A DNA stretch of 39,666 nt from an uncultured Burkholderiales bacterium (GCA_937927685.1 CALBSC010000093.1:1-39666); one strand, 5' to 3'. Numbered from the stretch's first letter, positions 25,286 through 33,961 are shown. Numbers and translations are program-made. Notes: a model not told the origin generated them from the sequence alone.

Positions 25286-26664
25286 GCCACCCCTCCCGTG
25301 AGTGCCAACAACGCCTGCACGGTGTCTTGCAGGCCCGTGACCTGGTCGGACTCCTGGCGCAGCAGTGCCTGGATTTGCGGCCACAGGCGCATGGCCATGT
25401 CGAGTTCGGGATCGTTGCCGGGCATGTAGGCGCCCATGGCCACCATGTCACGGCTGCGGGTGTGGGCACTGATCAGTTGCTTGATGCGACGCGCGCACAG
25501 CAAGTGTTCGCGCGAGGCCACCTTGGGCATCACGCGCGAGATGGATTTTTCAATATCGATCGCGGGGTAGTGACCGGCATCGGCCAGGTCACGCGAGAGA
25601 AAGATGTGGCCGTCCAGCACGCCCCGTGCGGCGTCGCCCACCGGGTCATGCACATCATCGCCTTCGAGCAACACGGTATAGAAAGCGGTGATCGAGCCGT
25701 CGGGATGTTCCCCGTTGCCCACGCGCTCGACCAACTCGGGCAGTCGCGCAAACACACTGGCCGGGTATCCGCGGGCCACGGGCGCCTCGTCCAACCCCAG
25801 ACCGATTTCGCGCTGAGCCATGGCGTAACGGGTCAGCGAGTCGACGATCAGCACCACATGCTGTCCCTGATCGCGAAACCAGGTCGCCACATCGGTGGCA
25901 TATTCTGCGCCCTTGGCCCGCGACAACGGCGAGGTGTCGGCAGGACTGGCCACCACCACCGAGCGGGACTTGGCTGACGAACTCAAATGCTCGTCGCAGA
26001 ACTCACGCACTTCCCGGCTGCGCTCACCCACCAGTGCCACCACAATCACATCGGCCACGCAGTTGCGTGCCAACATGGAGAGCAACACGCTCTTGCCCAC
26101 ACCGGATCCTGCAAACAGGCCCACGCGCTGGCCACGCCCCACCGTCAGCATGGCATTGATGGCTTTGACCCCGGTGTCCAACGGCTCCTGAATGGGCACG
26201 CGTTTGAGCGGATTGGGTCTGCGCTGATGGCGCCAGAGCTCGCGCCACTGCGCCCCTCCCAGGTCGTCGAGAGGACGCCCCAGGCCATCCACCACGCGTC
26301 CCAGCAGGGCGGGACCAATGGGCAAGGATTGAATGCTGCCGCGCTGCACATAGCCTTGCTCGGTCAGCACGGGCGTGTCGATCGGACAGACCACGGCACC
26401 GGGCGACAAGCCCTGCACCGGGTCAAATGCCATCAGGTACGTGATGTCGCCGTGAAAGCCGATGCACTCGGCATCCACCCACTGGTCCTGCGAGGTGTTG
26501 TGGATGCAGGCGTGTGAGCCCATCGGCATGGGCAGGCCTTCCACTTCAAGCACCATGCCTGAAACTCGGCGCAGCCGCCCCTGACGAATCAACGAGGGGG
26601 TGCGAGCCAGCCGGTCACGCCATTGCGCCACAGACCCTGGCAACTGCGTTGTCACCAGCGCCAC
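25282..26664 (-). CDS. fliI: Flagellar export ATPase FliI
   Basis: F1-beta-like ATPase of the export apparatus, 460 residues. Walker A is AGSGVGKS (185-192). Walker B and the family signature follow in VVLIVDSLTRYAMAQREIGLGLDE and GSITAFYTVLLEGDDVHDPVGDAARGVLDGHI. The start is GTG at 26664, two bases after the fliH stop. Length is normal. Confidence 0.97.
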   Translation of the reverse strand: MALVTTQLPGSVAQWRDRLARTPSLIRQGRLRRVSGMVLEVEGLPMPMGSHACIHNTSQDQWVDAECIGFHGDITYLMAFDPVQGLSPGAVVCPIDTPVLTEQGYVQRGSIQSLPIGPALLGRVVDGLGRPLDDLGGAQWRELWRHQRRPNPLKRVPIQEPLDTGVKAINAMLTVGRGQRVGLFAGSGVGKSVLLSMLARNCVADVIVVALVGERSREVREFCDEHLSSSAKSRSVVVASPADTSPLSRAKGAEYATDVATWFRDQGQHVVLIVDSLTRYAMAQREIGLGLDEAPVARGYPASVFARLPELVERVGNGEHPDGSITAFYTVLLEGDDVHDPVGDAARGVLDGHIFLSRDLADAGHYPAIDIEKSISRVMPKVASREHLLCARRIKQLISAHTRSRDMVAMGAYMPGNDPELDMAMRLWPQIQALLRQESDQVTGLQDTVQALLALTGGVA

Positions 26665-26666
26665 GC

Positions 26667-27380
26667 TCAGCCCTTTGCGTCGGCATGGTCGGACGGCAGC
26701 AAACCGAGCGCGCTGCGCACCAGCGCCTGACGGGCACGGGCGCCGACATCGAGCCGGGTTCCCTGAATATCCACAAACGCATGCCCGGGCTGCAGGGACT
26801 CATCCGCTTGCAGCACCAACGCAAAGCGCGAAGGACCATCGGCCACCACCGCCTGCCAGCTGTCGAGGTCGGCCTGGGGCACACGCATGACCAGGGATTC
26901 ACCGGGACGGGGCAGCCGGGTCAGCGCGTCTTGCAGCGCGCGCTGGAACACCGAGCGGTCCATGGACTCCTTGCCCGCCAGCCGCAGGGCCGTGTCGTAC
27001 ACCAGTTCATTGAGCGAGGCCTCGATGTCCGATGGCAACTGGGACAGGGCGTTCACCAGCGTCTGCAGGCTCGCGGTGAGTGACTCGATTTTTTCGAGGC
27101 TGCTTTGATAGCCTTGTTGAAACCCGGCCTGGAAACCATCCTGACGGCCCTTGTCAAAGCCTTCCTCGCGCCCCAGTGCCAGCCCTTGTTGCCGGCCTTC
27201 CTCCAGACCTTCCTGCAGGCCGCGCAGAAACAGGGCTTGCGGGGAGGCAGACGCAACGCTCGTGTCCACACTGCCGCCCACATGAACCGGTGTCTGTTCG
27301 GGCGTCACCGGCCTCACGGGCATATCCACGGCCTCCACCACCGGGGTGGCATCAAAGGAAGGCGGGGTCCAGTGCTGCAT
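26667..27380 (-). CDS. fliH: Flagellar export ATPase regulator FliH
   Basis: Stalk protein that binds FliI and tethers it to the C-ring. It has 237 residues. The middle has the GxxxG-type repeat typical of FliH (GLQEGLEEGRQQGLALGREEGFDKGRQDGFQAGFQQGY, about 76-113), then a V-ATPase-E-like C-terminal domain. The ATG at 27380 gives a Trp-containing N-terminus (MQHWTPPSFD) as in FliH proteins that dock on FliN/FlhA. Longer in-frame starts run into fliG. Confidence 0.93.
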   Translation of the reverse strand: MQHWTPPSFDATPVVEAVDMPVRPVTPEQTPVHVGGSVDTSVASASPQALFLRGLQEGLEEGRQQGLALGREEGFDKGRQDGFQAGFQQGYQSSLEKIESLTASLQTLVNALSQLPSDIEASLNELVYDTALRLAGKESMDRSVFQRALQDALTRLPRPGESLVMRVPQADLDSWQAVVADGPSRFALVLQADESLQPGHAFVDIQGTRLDVGARARQALVRSALGLLPSDHADAKG

Positions 27381-27393
27381 TGCGTGTCCAGGC

Positions 27394-28497
27394 TCAGGCC
27401 GTCGCCACCGAGCCCGGCTTGCCCGAGCGCTCGAGCGACAACTCATTCTGATCGGCCAGCTGGCGCGCGGTGCGGACGATGGCACGTTGCTGCAACTGGA
27501 CTTCCTGCACACGCACCGGCGGGAGGCCATCCATTTGCACACGCAGGTTGGCGGCCATGGTCTGGGTCATGTTGGCAATGAACAGATCCCGCAGGCTCGG
27601 CGGCGCACCCTTGAGGGCCACGGCCAGCGTGTCCAGGGCCACCTTGGGGAGCAGTTTTTGCAATTCGATCGGCTCGATCTGCGCGAAGTCCTCGAACGTG
27701 AAGAGCTTGCTGGAGATGTCGTCAGCCAGACGCGGGTCATGCTGGCGGATCGCCGCCAGCACCTGTTTGTCGGAGTCGCCCGAGAAGTTGTTCAGAATTT
27801 CCACCACCGGGCGCACGCCCCCCACCCCGCTGAGCTGGGCCAGGTTGTCGGGCGACAGCGCGCGCTCCAGCACATCATTGAGCTCACCCAGGGTGTTGGG
27901 ATTGACGCGGTCAAGCAAGGCCACCCGCAACACCAGTTCGTCACGTTCAGCCGGCTCGAACATGTCCAGCACCTCGGCCGACAACTCAGGCGGGACCAGG
28001 GCCAGCAGCGTCGCAGCGACTTGCGGGTGCTCGGTCTTCAGATAACGGTGCAGCAATTCGGGCTTGAGTTTGGACAGGGTCTCCAGCGCCGGCAGGTTAC
28101 GTGCAATTTCGTCATCAATGCGCCAGCCCTGCTCACCCGCCTCTGCGGTGAACCGGGTCATGATCTGTCGCATGAATCCTTCCGGATCAAAAGGAACCTC
28201 GCGGTCATGCTCGGTCACGGCCTTGAACTCTTGCAAGACCTGGATGAGCACATCACGCTCCAGGGTCTTCACAGAAGACATCAGCGACGAGACACGCTGG
28301 GCATCTTGCGGCGAAAACACCTTCAGGATCTCGGCTGCGGCCTCAGGCCCGATGGACAGCAGCAGGATGGCCACACGCGCGGCGCCATCGAGGCCGCTTT
28401 GGCTGGCCGCCAGCGCATCCGGGCGCTGCATGCCTTTTCGCAAAGCGCCACCGATGGCCTCGGGCTTGAAAGCCGGCGATATCACGGCGTCGTTCAT
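27394..28497 (-). CDS. fliG: Flagellar motor switch protein FliG
   Basis: C-ring rotor protein that interacts with MotA. It has 367 residues, about 35 more than enteric FliG, mostly as N- and C-terminal tails. The middle-domain EHPQ motif is present (156-159, TEHPQVAATLLALV). The C-terminal charged torque helix is present in LADDISSKLFTFEDFAQIEPIELQKLL. Its ATG overlaps the fliF stop by four bases. fliH follows after 13 bases. Confidence 0.96.
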   Translation of the reverse strand: MNDAVISPAFKPEAIGGALRKGMQRPDALAASQSGLDGAARVAILLLSIGPEAAAEILKVFSPQDAQRVSSLMSSVKTLERDVLIQVLQEFKAVTEHDREVPFDPEGFMRQIMTRFTAEAGEQGWRIDDEIARNLPALETLSKLKPELLHRYLKTEHPQVAATLLALVPPELSAEVLDMFEPAERDELVLRVALLDRVNPNTLGELNDVLERALSPDNLAQLSGVGGVRPVVEILNNFSGDSDKQVLAAIRQHDPRLADDISSKLFTFEDFAQIEPIELQKLLPKVALDTLAVALKGAPPSLRDLFIANMTQTMAANLRVQMDGLPPVRVQEVQLQQRAIVRTARQLADQNELSLERSGKPGSVATA

Positions 28498-30326
28498 GAG
28501 CGCTCTCCCGAACCGGGTTTGGATTCAGCTGCCCAGGCACGGAGCAAGAAGGCTGCTTTCTCCTGGTTCTGCGACACATAGCCACGCGCGTAGTCCAGCA
28601 ACTCGTCATACAGGCGCTTGCTCTGGCTTTCCCGGTTCGCCTCGCGCTCGGCCTCGACACGGGCCATGCGTTCACGCTGATCGGCTTCAGCCTTCCAGGC
28701 TTCCTCCTGCAAGGCCCACTCTTCATCACGTTCGGCAATTTCCTGACGCAACCGCTCGCGCGCACTCAGCACGGGGACAGCAGGCTCGACAGGGGCCATC
28801 ACCGGCTCGACCGCAGGGGCCGGGGGAGGCGGGGGGCGAAGCAGCGGACGCAACACGGCAAAGTAACCGAACAACACGGCCAGGGCGATGGCGCCATAGC
28901 TCAGCAACTGAGAGGTGAGTTCCGGGGTCCAGGCGGGGGTTTCCACAGGGGCCTCCATAGAAAAGGGCAAATTGGCCACACTGACCGTGTCGCCCCGGGT
29001 CTGCTGAAACCCGATGGCGTCCTTGACCAGACTGGTGATCTGGACAATTTCCTGTGGCGTGAAGGGCACCTTGGTGGTGGCACCCGCTGACGTCTTGTGA
29101 TCGAGGATCACCGCGGCCGAGACCCGGCGCACGTTGCCCTTGCTCGACTTGAGTCGTTCAATGGCGCGGTCGACTTCATAGTTGACGGTGCGCTCGCTGC
29201 GAAGCGGGCCGCTCTCGCTGACCGAGACACCGGTCTCCACTTCACCCGGCGCGCGCAGGTTGCGCGGCGCGGTGGCATTGGCCGCGTTGGCCGGTGTCGA
29301 CACCTCGTTCACGATGGGTGCTTCGGCGGGTTGCTGGGGCTGATTGGTGAGCGAACCGGGGATGCCGCCGCTGGTGCCACGCCCGGGGGCGGAATCGATC
29401 GATTGCTGGCTGCGAATCGATTGGGCATTGGGCGGGGAGTTTTTGCTGTAGGTCTCGGAAGTCTTTTCGCGCTCGTCAAAGTCCATGTCCACCGTGACTT
29501 CGGCACGGAACCCGTCCTTGCCGGCGAGGGGCTCCAGAATCACGGCGAGACGACGGGTCAGCGCTGACTCCAGTTCGGCGGTGTACTTGATTTGAGAAGC
29601 GTCCAGGCCAGCCTGGCGCATGGGGTTGGGTGACACGATGCCGCCATCGGCATCCATGATGGACACATCCTGCGCCTGCATGCCCGGCACCGAGGAACTG
29701 ACCAGACGCGAGATGGCCCCGACCTGCGCGGGGTCGAGCACACGCCCCGCATGCAGTTTCACCACCACCGAGGCGGTCGGGTGCTCTTGTTCGCGCACAA
29801 ACGCCGTCTGCTTGGGAACGGCCAGGTGGACCCGCGCCGACTTCACCTGCCCCAGGGAAGAAATGCTGCGCGCCAGTTCGCCCTCCAGGCCACGCAGATA
29901 GTTGATGCGCTCGACGAACTGACTGGTCCCGAATTTCTGGTTTTCCAGCAATTCGAAGCCCACGTTACCGGCCTTGGGCAGGCCTTGCCCCGCCAGTTTC
30001 AAGCGGGTTTCGTAGACCGCAGACTGCGGCACCATGATGGCCGCCCCCCCTTCGGTGAACTGGTAGGGCACGTTCATCTGCTGCAAGGAAGCGATGATGG
30101 CCGCACCATCGGTATCACTGACGTTGGAATACAACACACGAAAGCCCTGCTGGCTGCGCGTGGACATGGCCGAGAAGACCAGCAGGGCAGCGATCACCAC
30201 CACACCCAGGCCAAACATGATGCGTTGGTTCAGGCTCATCGCCTGAAAACGTTGCTTGAGTTGAGCCTGCCAGTTCGGTAGCAGGGCTTCAGTTAAGGGA
30301 GATGAGGTCGATTCAGATGTAGCCAT
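28494..30326 (-). CDS. fliF: MS-ring protein FliF
   Basis: Inner-membrane MS-ring subunit, 610 residues. Helix 1 (IMFGLGVVVIAALLVFSAM) precedes the YscJ/FliF ring domains (GFRVLYSNVSDTDGAAIIASLQQMNVPY, RSISSLGQVKSARVHLAVPKQTAF). A second helix near 460 (GAIALAVLFGYFAVL) and a charged C-terminal FliG-binding tail follow. The ATG at 30326 gives the usual MATSES-like start; the ATG at 30347 adds seven residues and is possible. It is the first gene of the operon fliF to fliR. fliE, which often precedes fliF, is not here. Confidence 0.96.
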   Translation of the reverse strand: MATSESTSSPLTEALLPNWQAQLKQRFQAMSLNQRIMFGLGVVVIAALLVFSAMSTRSQQGFRVLYSNVSDTDGAAIIASLQQMNVPYQFTEGGAAIMVPQSAVYETRLKLAGQGLPKAGNVGFELLENQKFGTSQFVERINYLRGLEGELARSISSLGQVKSARVHLAVPKQTAFVREQEHPTASVVVKLHAGRVLDPAQVGAISRLVSSSVPGMQAQDVSIMDADGGIVSPNPMRQAGLDASQIKYTAELESALTRRLAVILEPLAGKDGFRAEVTVDMDFDEREKTSETYSKNSPPNAQSIRSQQSIDSAPGRGTSGGIPGSLTNQPQQPAEAPIVNEVSTPANAANATAPRNLRAPGEVETGVSVSESGPLRSERTVNYEVDRAIERLKSSKGNVRRVSAAVILDHKTSAGATTKVPFTPQEIVQITSLVKDAIGFQQTRGDTVSVANLPFSMEAPVETPAWTPELTSQLLSYGAIALAVLFGYFAVLRPLLRPPPPPAPAVEPVMAPVEPAVPVLSARERLRQEIAERDEEWALQEEAWKAEADQRERMARVEAEREANRESQSKRLYDELLDYARGYVSQNQEKAAFLLRAWAAESKPGSGERS

Positions 30327-30412
30327 AGTTGGGCCAGTTGTCCGCATCGCCTAAGAGAGGGACTGACAAAAGTTGAGACACGAGACGCACTTCTCGAAGT
30401 TGTCACTTTTTC

Positions 30413-30442
30413 ATAATAGCGCACGTCACATATCATTGTAAA
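30413..30442 (-). promoter_or_regulatory. Sigma-70-type promoter for the fliF operon
   Basis: On the minus strand TTTACA (30442-30437), an 18-bp spacer and TATTAT (30418-30413) make a five-of-six match in each box. The start would be near 30406, leaving 60-80 bases to fliF. The same 136-bp gap must hold the start signal of the divergent plus-strand operon, for which I see no convincing boxes. No sigma-54 match is present here. Confidence 0.5.
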
Positions 30443-30462
30443 TAATTTAGAATTTTCCCGAC

Positions 30463-30906
30463 ATGCCACCCACGCCCTCCCCTGACGAGTTGCACCACCC
30501 CGAATGGTTGGGTGCCTGGATCGGCGACATGCGGGTCGCCTTCCCCACAGCCGTCATTCACGCGGTCTTTAGTACTCACAAGAAGCCGCACGCCGACACC
30601 GCTATCGCGCCGCTGGATGTCGAGGTGCATGCAGGTGTCCCGGTCTTCCTGATGCACTTGGCCGAGTGGCTGCCGCACCAGTTCGAATCCACCCAACCCC
30701 TGCCCGTTGCCCGCGTCACGGGCGAGCAGGAAGGCCCCTGGGTTGTGGCCTTTCAACCGCTGGGCACCGAGTCACAACCCCATGCACCGTGTGTGGGCTG
30801 CCGGGTTGAAGGTATCCGTGGCCCCTTCCGGGGAGATTCGGTGGACGGCCACATCCACTTTGATGGTGTGCCATGGCCCACCTGGACACCACGGCAACCT
30901 GCATGA
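30463..30906 (+). CDS. CheW-like protein of unknown function (first gene of the flgAMN operon)
   Basis: No family I can name with certainty. The 147 residues show a weak CheW-like pattern. LGAWIGDMRVAFPTAVIHAVF (16-36) resembles the strand that opens CheW domains. AGVPVFLMHLAEWL (57-70) resembles the 'RGxxxPVxDL' segment. GPWVVAF (91-97) and CRVEGIRGPFRG (113-124) resemble the later core strands. The start is the ATG at 30463, without a clear ribosome site. The stop overlaps the next gene by four bases (ATGA). It is divergent from fliF and heads an operon that ends with flgA, flgM and flgN. If CheW-like, it would be a cytoplasmic adaptor; this is inference from pattern only. Confidence 0.6.
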   Translation: MPPTPSPDELHHPEWLGAWIGDMRVAFPTAVIHAVFSTHKKPHADTAIAPLDVEVHAGVPVFLMHLAEWLPHQFESTQPLPVARVTGEQEGPWVVAFQPLGTESQPHAPCVGCRVEGIRGPFRGDSVDGHIHFDGVPWPTWTPRQPA

Positions 30907-31733
30907 ACTCCTCCCGCCCAGAACACCCTCTTCCCCTGCTGGCCAACCCTCGGGCATGGCGCTGGGGCGCTGGTGCCGGTCTCTTCGCCACCGCCTTGTG
31001 GCTGATGGGCAGTTGGGCCGCCCTGAGCGGGCGGTGGCCCCTGGGCTATGAGGTGGATGTGGGCGCCACCTTGTTGTGTGCCGTTGTCCTGCTGGTCTTC
31101 GGGCTGCTGGCCACGTGGCGTGGCTGGCAACTCGGTGTTGAGGAGATGCAGGCCGCCCACAAGTTGTGGTTGTCGGTGTTGCTGGTTCGTCGCGACGAGG
31201 CCGAACAGGCCGCCGAGGCCATTGACGCCTTGTGCGATGCACTCGAAGCGCTGCAACGTGCCTGGCAACCCGTTTCCGCGCAAGCCCCACACGCCTTGGC
31301 ACCCGATGCCGCTCGCCTGGACCACATCAGCCCCGATCTCCAGCCCCTGCTGTCGCGTCAGTCAGACCTCACCCAGCACATGAAATCCTTGCAAGCACGC
31401 CTGGTCAACCTCCAGGTCAAGTTTGGTCGGGGTGAACCGCTGGAAGCACTGGCCTACGACTTGCAGCCGCTGTCCGATGAATATCGCCAGCTCGACGCCA
31501 CCCTGAACCTGCTGTTCAATGAGTTGCAAGCCACCGACACGTCGCGCCGCGACCAACTCCAGCAATACCGACAGCACCTGGCCTCGCAAGACCCCTATGC
31601 CCCCTGGCGCTCCTTGCTGGAGACGGCCCTGACACAGCTCGAGCAGGCGCGAATCCTGTTGGCGAGCAGCCTGGACCAGACACCCTCGGGGCGACCCGCC
31701 CACATCGACCAGTTCCTAGGCCTGCGCCCCTGA
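30903..31733 (+). CDS. Membrane-anchored coiled-coil protein of unknown function
   Basis: A 276-residue protein I do not recognise. Two membrane helices lie at about 21-42 (GAGAGLFATALWLMGSWAA) and 52-72 (VGATLLCAVVLLVFGLLAT), joined by a loop of about 10 residues. A long cytoplasmic helical region follows, rich in Leu/Gln/Glu, with probable coiled coil around 155-215. The layout recalls a chemoreceptor reduced to a hairpin anchor and signalling stalk, but the conserved receptor tip is not visible. The ATG at 30903 overlaps the preceding stop (ATGA). The CheA-like gene follows after 3 bases, so the three products are probably made together. Confidence 0.75.
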   Translation: MNSSRPEHPLPLLANPRAWRWGAGAGLFATALWLMGSWAALSGRWPLGYEVDVGATLLCAVVLLVFGLLATWRGWQLGVEEMQAAHKLWLSVLLVRRDEAEQAAEAIDALCDALEALQRAWQPVSAQAPHALAPDAARLDHISPDLQPLLSRQSDLTQHMKSLQARLVNLQVKFGRGEPLEALAYDLQPLSDEYRQLDATLNLLFNELQATDTSRRDQLQQYRQHLASQDPYAPWRSLLETALTQLEQARILLASSLDQTPSGRPAHIDQFLGLRP

Positions 31734-31736
31734 AGC

Positions 31737-32894
31737 ATGTCCGACACCACACGGCACGATCACCTGGCCTTGCTCCTGGCCGACGCCGAACGAGCCCTGG
31801 ATGGGCTGCGTCTCAGCCTGGGGCAACCGCTGCAGGACATGCCCCAAGCAGCCCTGCATGCGCTCGACCTGGCCACAGCCCTCTCCCGACTGAGCCTGGC
31901 TGCGCAGGCGGACGTGATGCAAGCCCTGGCACAGGAACTCTCGCTGGGGCATCCTACCGTGCTCGGTCTGGCACGGGACATCGTGACCGCCCTGGAACTC
32001 ACCCTGCAAGAGTTCACCCAGGCCAGCACGCGTCCCGACCCGCAGCAGCCCCTGCCGCAATGGGCCGAATGGAAACGCCAACTGACGTCGGCCGGTCCCA
32101 CGGCCTCGGAGTCGGCGGCCTGGGACAGCTTGTCCACGGCATCAGCACCCGCCATTCGGGGTTTTGCCACCCTGTCGACTGACTCGACAGCCGCCAACCC
32201 GATACGCCAGCAAGGACTCGACTTGCTGCAGCACGCCCGCATGCTGAACCTGCGCCCGGATGAGCGCTCACGACGCGCGCTCGATGCCGTGCTGGCAGAG
32301 TTGCAGGACCGCACCTGCCGTCTCGACCAGGTTCCGTTGCGCAACCTGTACAACCAGGCCCATCACCATGTGGACGATGCCTGGGCCGACCAGGACATCG
32401 TGCGCGGGCTGCAACAGCTGCAACCCCTGGCGCTGCGCTCTCGCAGCATTCAGGTGGAGTCGCGAGGGTTGCTGGTTTTCATCGACTGGACCGGGCTGGC
32501 GTTGACGCCCCAGGAACTGCACAGCGCGGGCCGGGTTCTCAATCGCCTGGGAGGCAGTGTGGCGGAGCATTTGCAAGGCTACCGGGTGTGTCTGCCCTGC
32601 AGCCTGAGGCGCATGAGTTGTATGGCCTTCATGATGGGAGGGCGTCGCTACGCCGTGAGCGCCGCGCAATGTCCGACCGCCCCCCTCACCCTGGAACACG
32701 AGGCCCCGGCCGATATTCGTCTGATCCTGCGCCTGGGCGAGCAGGCCCTGACACTCCAACCCGATGACTGGTTGGGCTCGCGCCCGATGAATATCCACCC
32801 CGTTCCAGCAGGCGTGACCACCCCTGACGGCGTGAGCCAGGTGGCCCTGGATGGTGAAGGCCAGGTGTACCTGTGGTTTGATCGGGCCGGATGA
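31737..32894 (+). CDS. CheA-like protein with degenerate kinase domain
   Basis: A 385-residue protein whose C-terminal half reads like the kinase-to-CheW junction of CheA/ChpA. VPLRNLYNQAHHHVDDA (199-215) resembles the segment before the ATP domain. LLVFIDWTGLALTPQ (245-259) stands where the DDGRG box should be. GRVLNRLGGSV (265-275), RVCLPCSLRRM (283-293) and GGRRYAVSA (301-309) match the end of the ATP domain and the first CheW-domain strand. The N box is missing and the Asp-Gly-x-Gly residues are replaced, so ATP binding is unlikely. HALDLATALSRLSL (41-54) may be a relic of an HPt helix, without the Lys-Gly of the phosphotransfer motif. It overlaps flgA by four bases. The family link is inference. 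Confidence 0.65.
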   Translation: MSDTTRHDHLALLLADAERALDGLRLSLGQPLQDMPQAALHALDLATALSRLSLAAQADVMQALAQELSLGHPTVLGLARDIVTALELTLQEFTQASTRPDPQQPLPQWAEWKRQLTSAGPTASESAAWDSLSTASAPAIRGFATLSTDSTAANPIRQQGLDLLQHARMLNLRPDERSRRALDAVLAELQDRTCRLDQVPLRNLYNQAHHHVDDAWADQDIVRGLQQLQPLALRSRSIQVESRGLLVFIDWTGLALTPQELHSAGRVLNRLGGSVAEHLQGYRVCLPCSLRRMSCMAFMMGGRRYAVSAAQCPTAPLTLEHEAPADIRLILRLGEQALTLQPDDWLGSRPMNIHPVPAGVTTPDGVSQVALDGEGQVYLWFDRAG

Positions 32895-33598
32895 AGCGTT
32901 GTCTTTCCCTGGCGTGGCTGGGTCTGATGGCCGGGTGTCTCAGTGCGGGGCTGCAGGCGCAGCCCCTTCCGCCCGGCGTCACCACACAGGCTGACTCAGC
33001 GGTTCGGGAGTTTTTGCGCCAGCATGCGTCGTTGCACCAGCGGTCTTTCACGGTCCAATGGAAACCCCTGACGCAGCGCATCCCCCTGTGTCCGCAACTC
33101 CCCGTGGCGGAGTTGGCGCGCCGGGAGCGGGCCTGGGGAGCGCTCACCCTGCGCCTGTCGTGCGAATCCGCATCCCCCCCGTGGTCGCGCGCCCTGGCAC
33201 TGGTGGTGCAGGTGCAAGGACGTTACCCCGTGGCCCGGCGCCCTTTGCGACCAGGCACCGTTGTCCAGCCCGATGACCTCGAATGGCGGGAGGGCGATAT
33301 CGCCCGCTTTGGCGAACCCTTGCCCGAAGCATTGCAGGCCCTGGAAGGGCTGGAGCTGTTCCGGTCTGTCGCGGCCGGGGCGGCGCTGCGGCTAAACGAT
33401 TTTCGGCCGATCGCCGTCATACGATCGGGTGATCTTGTCAGCCTGAGCCTCAAGGGGCAAGGGTTTGAAATGATCACCACAGGGTATGCACTGGGTGACG
33501 CCGCCATTGGTGTTACAGTGCGTATCAAGACCCTGGAGGGCAAAATTCTGCAGGGAAAAGCAGTGTCACCAGGCAAAGTGGAAGCCGTTCTGGACTGA
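32891..33598 (+). CDS. flgA: P-ring assembly chaperone FlgA
   Basis: Periplasmic chaperone needed for FlgI ring assembly, 235 residues with a signal peptide (MKRCLSLAWLGLMAGCLSAGLQA). The C-terminal SAF-like domain has YPVARRPLRPGTVVQPDDLEWREGDI and the C-terminal VIRSGDLVSLSLKGQGFEMITTGYALGDAAIGVTVRIK of FlgA. The ATG overlaps the CheA-like gene's stop (ATGA), tying that gene to flagellar expression. flgM begins 11 bases after. Confidence 0.95.
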   Translation: MKRCLSLAWLGLMAGCLSAGLQAQPLPPGVTTQADSAVREFLRQHASLHQRSFTVQWKPLTQRIPLCPQLPVAELARRERAWGALTLRLSCESASPPWSRALALVVQVQGRYPVARRPLRPGTVVQPDDLEWREGDIARFGEPLPEALQALEGLELFRSVAAGAALRLNDFRPIAVIRSGDLVSLSLKGQGFEMITTGYALGDAAIGVTVRIKTLEGKILQGKAVSPGKVEAVLD

Positions 33599-33609
33599 GG
33601 TGTAACCCG

Positions 33610-33936
33610 ATGGTTAACAAAATCAGCACAAACCAGACTCCCTTGACATCCCCCGTCAAGGGAATGCCTGCGCCTGAGGCAGGCATTTTGGGCAACGCCC
33701 CCCTGGACAAGCCTGCCGCCACCCCACAACCCGCCTCCCAACTGCACCTGAGCGAATCGGTCAATGTCTCGACAGCCGCGGCCCATGCCGGTGTGCTGGA
33801 CGACCCGTTTGATGCTCAACTGGTCCAGGAAATTCGTCAGCGCATCGACAGCGGCAGCTTCCAGATCGATTTCAACGAGGTGGCGTCCAACCTCCTGCGC
33901 GAGGCCATCAGCGGCGCTCAGTCTGCGCGCCGCTGA
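33610..33936 (+). CDS. flgM: Anti-sigma-28 factor FlgM
   Basis: Secreted inhibitor of FliA; export after hook completion releases FliA. It has 108 residues. The C-terminal FliA-binding part is recognisable (FDAQLVQEIRQRIDSGSFQIDFNEVASNLLREAI, about 68-101); the N-terminal half is disordered and Pro/Ala-rich. The start at 33610 follows GAGG at 33596-33599. Two strong adjacent hairpins lie within the first 80 bases of the coding region. flgN follows after 25 bases, and fliA is nearby on the other strand. Confidence 0.93.
   Translation: MVNKISTNQTPLTSPVKGMPAPEAGILGNAPLDKPAATPQPASQLHLSESVNVSTAAAHAGVLDDPFDAQLVQEIRQRIDSGSFQIDFNEVASNLLREAISGAQSARR
33639..33687 (+). promoter_or_regulatory. Tandem hairpins inside the 5' part of flgM
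   Basis: TCCCTTGAC (33639-33647) pairs perfectly with GTCAAGGGA (33655-33663) over a 7-base loop. AATGCCTGC (33663-33671) then pairs perfectly with GCAGGCATT (33679-33687), also over a 7-base loop, and is followed by TT. Both lie in the poorly conserved N-terminal coding part. They could slow transcription or translation of flgM and flgN; the function is inferred. Confidence 0.6.
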
Positions 33937-33961
33937 ATCTTCTCCTTCGCCGACCGCTGCC

